Source of the DNA: DASWRT01 sp036403035
Lineage (GTDB): Bacteria; Pseudomonadota; Alphaproteobacteria; ATCC43930; CGMCC-115725
DNA: 8,516 nucleotides
Assembly (NCBI GenBank): GCA_036403035.1
Contig: DASWRT010000341.1
Span: 1 to 8,516, forward strand
Reading direction: 5' to 3'
Positions 4,915-8,516 of the stretch are shown here, one piece after another. Position numbers and translations under genes: made by a program. The notes under the pieces are model-generated. The model searched no databases and had not been told where the DNA came from. It worked only from the letters and a program-made list of their open reading frames with translations. Within the stretch, counting starts at the first letter, position 1. Every line of letters begins with the position of its first letter.

Positions 4915-6834
4915 ATGACCGCCGCCGCGCTGCTCGGACAGCTCCTCAACGGGCTCGCCGGAGCGTCCGCGCTGTTCCTTGTCGCCGCCGGCCTGTCGCT
5001 GATCTTCGGCGTGACGCGGATCGTCAATTTCGCGCACGGCTCGCTCTACATGCTGGGCGCGTATCTCGGCTACAGCCTGACCGACTGGCTCGGACGGTCC
5101 TCTGCCCTGGGGTTCTGGGGCGGCGTCGTCGTCGCGGCGCTGGCCGTCGGCGCGGTCGGGCTCCTGATCGAACTGTCAGTGCTGCGGCGCATTTATCAGG
5201 CGCCGGAGCTGTTCCAGCTCGTCGCGACCTTCGCGCTCGTCCTCGTCATCAAGGACGCGACGCTCTGGCTCTGGGGACCGGAGGACCTGCTAGGACCGCG
5301 TGCCCCCGGCCTTGCCGGTGCGGTCACGATCCTCGGCCGGCCGTTCCCTGAATACGACCTCGCGCTGATCGCGATCGGCCCGGCCGTGCTCGGCGCGCTG
5401 TGGCTGCTGCTGACGCGGACGCGCTGGGGAACGCTGGTCCGCGCGGCGACGCAGGACCGCGAGATGGTCGGCGCGCTCGGCGTCAATCAGGCGTGGCTCT
5501 TCACGTCGGTCTTCGTGCTCGGCGCCTTCGTCGCCGGGCTCGGCGGCGCGGTGCAGATCCCGCGCGAGCCGGCGCAGCTCTTCATCGACATCACCGTGAT
5601 CGCCGACGCGTTCGTCGTCGTCGTGGTCGGGGGCATGGGCAGCATCCCCGGCGCCTATCTCGCGGCGCTGATCATCAGCGAGGCGAAGGCGCTCTGCATC
5701 GGGATCGGCGACGTGCAGATGCTCGGCCTCGACATCTCGTTCTCGAAGCTGACGCTCGTCGTCGAATTCATCGTGATGGCTGTCGTGCTGGTCGTCCGGC
5801 CATGGGGCCTGCTCGGCCGGCCGCAGGCGGCTTCCCGCCAGCCCGCGGCGGAGACGCCGCTCGCGCCGGTCAACGCGATCGCGGCGGCGGCGGTCGTCGT
5901 CCTGCTCGCCGGCCTGCCTTTCGCGGTCGACCGCTACACGCTGGTGCTGCTGGTCGACGTCCTGGTGTTCGCGCTGTTCGCGGCGAGCCTGCATTTCATG
6001 ATGGGGCCCGGCGGCATGGTGTCGTTCGGGCACGCGGCCTATTTCGGCCTCGGCGCCTACGGCGCGGCGCTGCTGCTGAAGCGCGCGGGACTGCCGATGG
6101 AGGCGGCGATGATGCTGGCGCCGGTCGTCGCCGGCCTGGGCGCGCTCGTCTTCGGCTGGTTCGTCGTGCGGCTCTCCGGCGTCTATCTCGCGATGCTGAC
6201 GCTCGCCTTCGCGCAGATCGCGTGGTCGGTCGTCTATCAATGGGACGCCTTCACCGGCGGCAGCAACGGTCTCGTCGGCGTCTGGCCGGCGTCGTGGCTC
6301 GCCGGGCGCAGCAAGGTCGAGTTCTACTGGATGACCCTCGCGCTCTGCGGCGGCGGGGTGCTGCTGCTCTGGCGTGTCCTGTTCTCGCCGTTCGGCTACG
6401 CGCTCCGGGCCGGGCGGGATTCGCCGCTGCGCGCCGACTCGATCGGTATCGACGTGCGGCGGCAGCGATGGTTCGCCTTCGCGCTCTGCGGCTTCTTCGC
6501 CGGCCTTGCGGGCGCGGTCTACGCCTTCTCGAAAGGCAGCATCTCGCCCGACGTGATGGGCATCCCGCGCTCGGTCGACGCGCTGGTGATGGTGCTGCTC
6601 GGCGGCATCGAAAGCTTGGCCGGTCCGGTGGCCGGGGCCGCCGCCTTCACGTGGCTTCAGGACGAGATCGCACGGTACACGCAATATTGGCGGGCGGCCT
6701 TCGGCGCGCTGATCCTGCTCTTGGTGGTCGTGTTCCCGCAGGGGCTCGCCGGGTTGGGGCTGCTGCTGCGCCGCGCCGTCTCCGGCCGGCGGGGGCGGCG
6801 TGACGCCGAGACCGGCGCGGCGGCTCGCGCATGA
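4915..6834 (+). CDS. Fused LivH-LivM-type ABC transporter permease
   Basis: 639 residues, about twice the length of a single permease of this family, because two permeases are joined. The LivH-like half (about 1-302) carries the early RIVNFAHGSLYMLGAY (from 35), the cytoplasmic coupling loop RAATQDREMVGALGV (176-190), and GGMGSIPGAYLAALI. A hydrophilic linker rich in Pro/Ala/Gln (303-319) follows. The LivM-like half (about 320-630) carries GPGGMVSFGHAAYFGLGAY (from 364), its own coupling loop SPLRADSIGIDVRRQRW (503-519), and LLGGIESLAGPVAGAA near the end. Hydrophobic spans of about 20 residues fill both halves, so it is an inner-membrane protein; one chain could supply the whole membrane channel. 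The ATG at 4915 is the first good start after the repeat block, with only a distant purine-rich stretch as ribosome site. It ends with a 4-nt overlap with the LivG-type gene. The frame is intact across the junction. Confidence 0.93.
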   Translation: MTAAALLGQLLNGLAGASALFLVAAGLSLIFGVTRIVNFAHGSLYMLGAYLGYSLTDWLGRSSALGFWGGVVVAALAVGAVGLLIELSVLRRIYQAPELFQLVATFALVLVIKDATLWLWGPEDLLGPRAPGLAGAVTILGRPFPEYDLALIAIGPAVLGALWLLLTRTRWGTLVRAATQDREMVGALGVNQAWLFTSVFVLGAFVAGLGGAVQIPREPAQLFIDITVIADAFVVVVVGGMGSIPGAYLAALIISEAKALCIGIGDVQMLGLDISFSKLTLVVEFIVMAVVLVVRPWGLLGRPQAASRQPAAETPLAPVNAIAAAAVVVLLAGLPFAVDRYTLVLLVDVLVFALFAASLHFMMGPGGMVSFGHAAYFGLGAYGAALLLKRAGLPMEAAMMLAPVVAGLGALVFGWFVVRLSGVYLAMLTLAFAQIAWSVVYQWDAFTGGSNGLVGVWPASWLAGRSKVEFYWMTLALCGGGVLLLWRVLFSPFGYALRAGRDSPLRADSIGIDVRRQRWFAFALCGFFAGLAGAVYAFSKGSISPDVMGIPRSVDALVMVLLGGIESLAGPVAGAAAFTWLQDEIARYTQYWRAAFGALILLLVVVFPQGLAGLGLLLRRAVSGRRGRRDAETGAAARA

Positions 6835-7643
6835 CCGACGCCGCCGTTCCCGCCGTCCTCTCCGTCCGCCATTTGGAGAAGTCGTTCGGCGGCGTGCACG
6901 CCGTCCGCGACGTCGGCTTCGACCTCGCGGCGGGCGAGCTGCTGGCGATGATCGGGCCGAACGGCGCGGGCAAGACGACCTGCTTCAACACGCTGAACGG
7001 GCAGCTTGCGCCCGATTCCGGCACGATCGAGCTTGCCGGGCGCAGCATCGTCGGGCTGCGCCCGCGCGCGATCTGGCGCTTGGGCGTCGGGCGGACTTTC
7101 CAGATCACGCAGACCTTCGGCTCGATGACGGTGCGCGAGAACGTGCAGATGGCGCTGATCTCGCACCGCAACCGCTTGAACTCTCTGTTCGCCCGCGCCA
7201 GCGACCTGTTCCGCGACGAGGCCCTGGCGCTGCTCGATCAGGTCGGCATTGCCGAGCAGGCGGAGCGCCCCTGCGGCGTCCTCGCCTACGGCGACCTGAA
7301 GCGCGTCGAGTTGGCCGTCGCCTTGGCGAACGAGCCGAAGCTGCTGCTGATGGACGAGCCGACGGCCGGCATGGCGCCGAAGGAGCGCGTCGCGCTGATG
7401 GCGCTGACCGCGCGCATCGCGCGGCGGCGCAACGTCGCCGTGCTCTTCACCGAGCACGACATGGACGTCGTCTTCGCCCAGGCCGACCGCATCATCGTGC
7501 TCGACCGCGGCCGCCTGATCGCCGAGGGACCGCCCGAAGCGGTGCGCGCCGACCCGCGGGTGCGCGCCGTCTATCTCGGCTCCGGCGCGGTCTATGGCGG
7601 TAGTGCCGGGACGGCGACCGCCGCGAAGAAGGCGACGGCCTGA
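6831..7643 (+). CDS. livG: LivG-type ABC transporter ATP-binding protein
   Basis: 270 residues. The ATG overlaps the permease stop (ATGA), the usual sign of translational coupling. Motifs in order: Walker A GPNGAGKTT (42-50); Q-loop Q91 in GRTFQITQTF; signature LAYGDLKR (151-158); Walker B LLLMDEP with D175 and E176; switch His H209 in LFTEHDMD. The signature reads YGDLKR where classic LivG proteins have YGQQRR or YGEQRR. I take this as a subfamily trait, not damage, since all catalytic residues are present. It should bind and hydrolyse ATP as a heterodimer with the LivF-type protein on the cytoplasmic face of the fused permease. The symbol denotes the family; leucine as substrate is not implied. 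The C-terminal tail after VRAVYLGSG is Gly/Ala/Lys-rich and poorly conserved in look. Confidence 0.93.
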   Translation: MTDAAVPAVLSVRHLEKSFGGVHAVRDVGFDLAAGELLAMIGPNGAGKTTCFNTLNGQLAPDSGTIELAGRSIVGLRPRAIWRLGVGRTFQITQTFGSMTVRENVQMALISHRNRLNSLFARASDLFRDEALALLDQVGIAEQAERPCGVLAYGDLKRVELAVALANEPKLLLMDEPTAGMAPKERVALMALTARIARRRNVAVLFTEHDMDVVFAQADRIIVLDRGRLIAEGPPEAVRADPRVRAVYLGSGAVYGGSAGTATAAKKATA

Positions 7644-7644
7644 C

Positions 7645-8346
7645 ATGCTCGCGGTTAGCGGCCTCAACAGCTTCTACGGGCGGGCGCACATCCTGTTCGA
7701 TGTCGGCTTCGACGTACGGCGCGGCGAGGTGCTGGTCCTGCTCGGCCGCAACGGCGCCGGCAAGTCGACGACGATGAAGTCCGTCATGGGGCTGGTACCG
7801 CCGCAATCGGGCGAGGTGGTGTTCGGCGGCGAGCCCATCGCGCGGCTCCCGCCGTTCCGGATCGCCCGCAAGGGGCTGGGCTATGTGCCGGAGGACCGCC
7901 GCGTCTTCTCCGACCTCACGGTGATGGAGAATTTGGAGGTCGGCCGCCAGCCGCCGCGCGAGGGCGCCCCGGCTTGGACGCCGGAGCGGCTGTTCCGGCT
8001 TTTCCCGAACCTCGGCGAGATGCGCGACCGGCCGGGCGGGCGGATGTCCGGCGGCGAGCAGCAGATGTTGACGATCGCGCGGACGCTGATGGGCAATCCG
8101 CGCGCGATCCTGCTCGACGAGCCTTCGGAAGGGCTGGCGCCGGTGATCGTCGAGCAGATGGCGAACGCGATCCGCGCGCTGAAGGCGGAGGGCCTGACCG
8201 TGATCCTCTCCGAGCAGAACCTGCATTTCGCGAGCCTCGTCGCCGACCGCGCGGTAATCATTGAGAAAGGCCGCGTGCGCTACGCCGGGACGATGGCCGA
8301 GCTGGCGCAGGACGCGGCGGTTCAGCAGGAATATCTGAGCGCGTAG
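7645..8346 (+). CDS. livF: LivF-type ABC transporter ATP-binding protein
   Basis: 233 residues, the normal LivF size. The ATG at 7645 begins 1 nt after the LivG-type stop. The frame is open back to a GTG-type codon at 7594, but that extension lies within the previous gene and adds an Arg/Pro-rich leader foreign to the family. Motifs: Walker A GRNGAGKST (34-42); GYVPEDRRVF (79-88), the LivF form of the Q-loop region; signature SGGEQ (135-139); Walker B ILLDEP (D158, E159); and SEQN with Q191 where other ABC ATPases have the switch His, which is normal for LivF. It pairs with the LivG-type ATPase to power uptake. It is the last complete gene in the window; a large inverted repeat begins 11 nt after its stop. 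Confidence 0.94.
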   Translation: MLAVSGLNSFYGRAHILFDVGFDVRRGEVLVLLGRNGAGKSTTMKSVMGLVPPQSGEVVFGGEPIARLPPFRIARKGLGYVPEDRRVFSDLTVMENLEVGRQPPREGAPAWTPERLFRLFPNLGEMRDRPGGRMSGGEQQMLTIARTLMGNPRAILLDEPSEGLAPVIVEQMANAIRALKAEGLTVILSEQNLHFASLVADRAVIIEKGRVRYAGTMAELAQDAAVQQEYLSA

Positions 8347-8363
8347 AAGATTGGACCTGAATC

Positions 8364-8393
8364 GGGGATATGGGGATGAGTGGGGATAAGGGG
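8364..8393 (+). other. Potential G-quadruplex motif, plus strand
   Basis: Four GGGG runs at 8364-8367, 8372-8375, 8382-8385 and 8390-8393, separated by loops ATAT, ATGAGT and ATAA. This satisfies the standard four-run pattern with loops of 1-7 nt, and it would be present in the mRNA. Folding is not shown by sequence alone. Confidence 0.65.
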
Positions 8394-8504
8394 ATTTGGA
8401 TAAAGCGTGCCGAAGGCGCGCAGCAAAGTAATATCCCCCAATCCCCATTCATCCCCCCGATCCCCGACTCAATTTTTCTATTTTCCCTCTTGGTGTCCGC
8501 ATGA
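8370..8504 (+). other. Open frame through the terminal inverted repeat (44 codons), doubtful as a gene
   Basis: The ATG at 8370 (or 8376) opens a frame that runs through the whole inverted repeat and its T-runs, and ends at TGA 8502-8504, overlapping the next start (ATGA at 8501). GGGGAT just upstream could act as a ribosome site. The predicted peptide ends in a short hydrophobic stretch (SIFLFSLLVSA) and resembles nothing I recognise. It is listed because the other two long spacers show the same arrangement. Confidence 0.2.
8435..8465 (-). other. Potential G-quadruplex motif, minus strand
   Basis: C-runs at 8435-8439, 8443-8446, 8453-8458 and 8462-8465 give four runs of at least four G on the minus strand, with loops of 3, 6 and 3 nt. 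It is the other arm of the same inverted repeat, so the two quadruplex motifs face each other on opposite strands. Confidence 0.65.
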
Positions 8505-8516
8505 AGATCGTCGGCT
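8501..8516 (+). CDS. Start of a further gene (MKIVG..., cut by the window end)
   Basis: An ATG at 8501 followed by AAG ATC GTC GGC, giving MKIVG, a common protein beginning. It follows the likely terminator by about 20 nt, with only a weak purine site upstream (GGTG at 8492-8495). Five codons cannot identify a product. If the 8362-8484 structure terminates transcription, this gene would need its own promoter, for which there is little room; otherwise it continues the operon. Confidence 0.4.

Larger units (their letters stand above)
4646..4918 (+). other. Open frame through the repeat-rich spacer (90 codons), doubtful as a gene
   Basis: A GTG at 4646, 10 nt after the binding-protein stop and just after GGGGCAGG, opens a frame that runs through all three palindromic repeats and stops at TGA 4916-4918, overlapping the permease ATG (ATGA at 4915-4918). 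The predicted peptide is Arg/Pro/Gly-rich and dictated by the repeats (SPLVGEG-, SLSRKGRG-like phrases), with no recognised domain. It is reported because its ends mirror those of the spacer frame at 1728-1883. It could be a translational relay or chance. Confidence 0.2.
8358..8471. repeat. Large imperfect inverted repeat with G-rich and C-rich arms
   Basis: TCGGGGAT (8362-8369) pairs with ATCCCCGA (8460-8467). After a 2x3 internal loop GGGGATGA (8372-8379) pairs with TCATCCCC (8449-8456). The stem continues with a G-T pair, TGGGGAT (8381-8387) with ATCCCCA (8441-8447), a 2x2 mismatch, then GGGGAT (8390-8395) with ATCCCC (8433-8438). Outside, TGA (8358-8360) pairs with TCA (8469-8471) across one mismatch. 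The 30-odd nt between the arms contain a further hairpin, GCGTGCC-GAA-GGCGCGC (8405-8421, one G-T pair). The four GGGGAT units of the left arm look like a diverged tandem repeat. Confidence 0.85.
8362..8484 (+). terminator. Possible transcription terminator after the importer genes
   Basis: The long GC-rich stem described at 8358-8471 is followed at once by AATTTTTCTATTTTCC, with T-runs at 8473-8477 and 8481-8484. Hairpin plus T-tract immediately after the last importer gene is the expected shape of an intrinsic terminator. The loop is larger and the stem more interrupted than usual, so the call is tentative. Confidence 0.45.

Noticed and set aside
5290..6684. Long minus-strand open frame of 464 codons
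   Set aside because: It is antisense to the fused permease; its charged, low-complexity translation (repeated R, D, E, H, Q) is the mirror of hydrophobic codons in GC-rich DNA.
5400..6803. Plus-strand frame of 467 codons inside the permease gene
   Set aside because: An Arg/Ala/Gly-rich shadow frame with no recognisable domain; the permease frame is unequivocal.

Overview
The window is GC-rich DNA, all coding on the plus strand, from what looks like an alphaproteobacterium, probably Hyphomicrobiales (Rhizobiales). The case rests on base composition, on the gene families present, and on palindromic spacer repeats of the CCCTCTCCC...GGGAGAGGG type that are common between genes in that order. 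The species cannot be named from the sequence.

Layout. Positions 2-208 hold the C-terminus of a xanthine-dehydrogenase-family molybdenum hydroxylase, including its catalytic-glutamate motif. It overlaps by 4 nt a 507-residue protein of the 6-hydroxynicotinate reductase family (205-1728). After a 151-nt spacer carrying a palindromic repeat come a UPF0280 (ApbE-superfamily) protein (1880-2770) and a PF06684/DUF1185 'amino acid synthesis' protein (2790-3374). Then follows a complete branched-chain-amino-acid-type ABC importer: a periplasmic binding protein (3427-4635), a 279-nt spacer full of repeats, a fused LivH-LivM permease (4915-6834), and LivG- and LivF-type ATPases (6831-7643 and 7645-8346). 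The last 170 nt contain a large, imperfect G-rich/C-rich inverted repeat followed by T-runs, then the first codons of another gene at 8501.

How the parts may work together. The set resembles a catabolic operon for an N-heteroaromatic compound. The importer would bring in the ring compound or a derivative, the molybdenum enzyme would hydroxylate the ring, and the reductase-family protein would dearomatise it. UPF0280 and DUF1185 would serve maturation or later steps. The first and second activities are the first two steps of nicotinate fermentation in Eubacterium barkeri, but the substrate here is not shown by the sequence.

Points most worth a second look: (1) an ApbE-superfamily protein beside a relative of an enzyme known to carry covalent flavin; (2) a palindrome at 8358-8471 whose arms are facing G-quadruplex motifs; (3) a 60-nt inverted repeat pair (57/60 identical) between the binding-protein and permease genes; (4) open frames through every spacer over 100 nt that end on a stop codon overlapping the next start codon.
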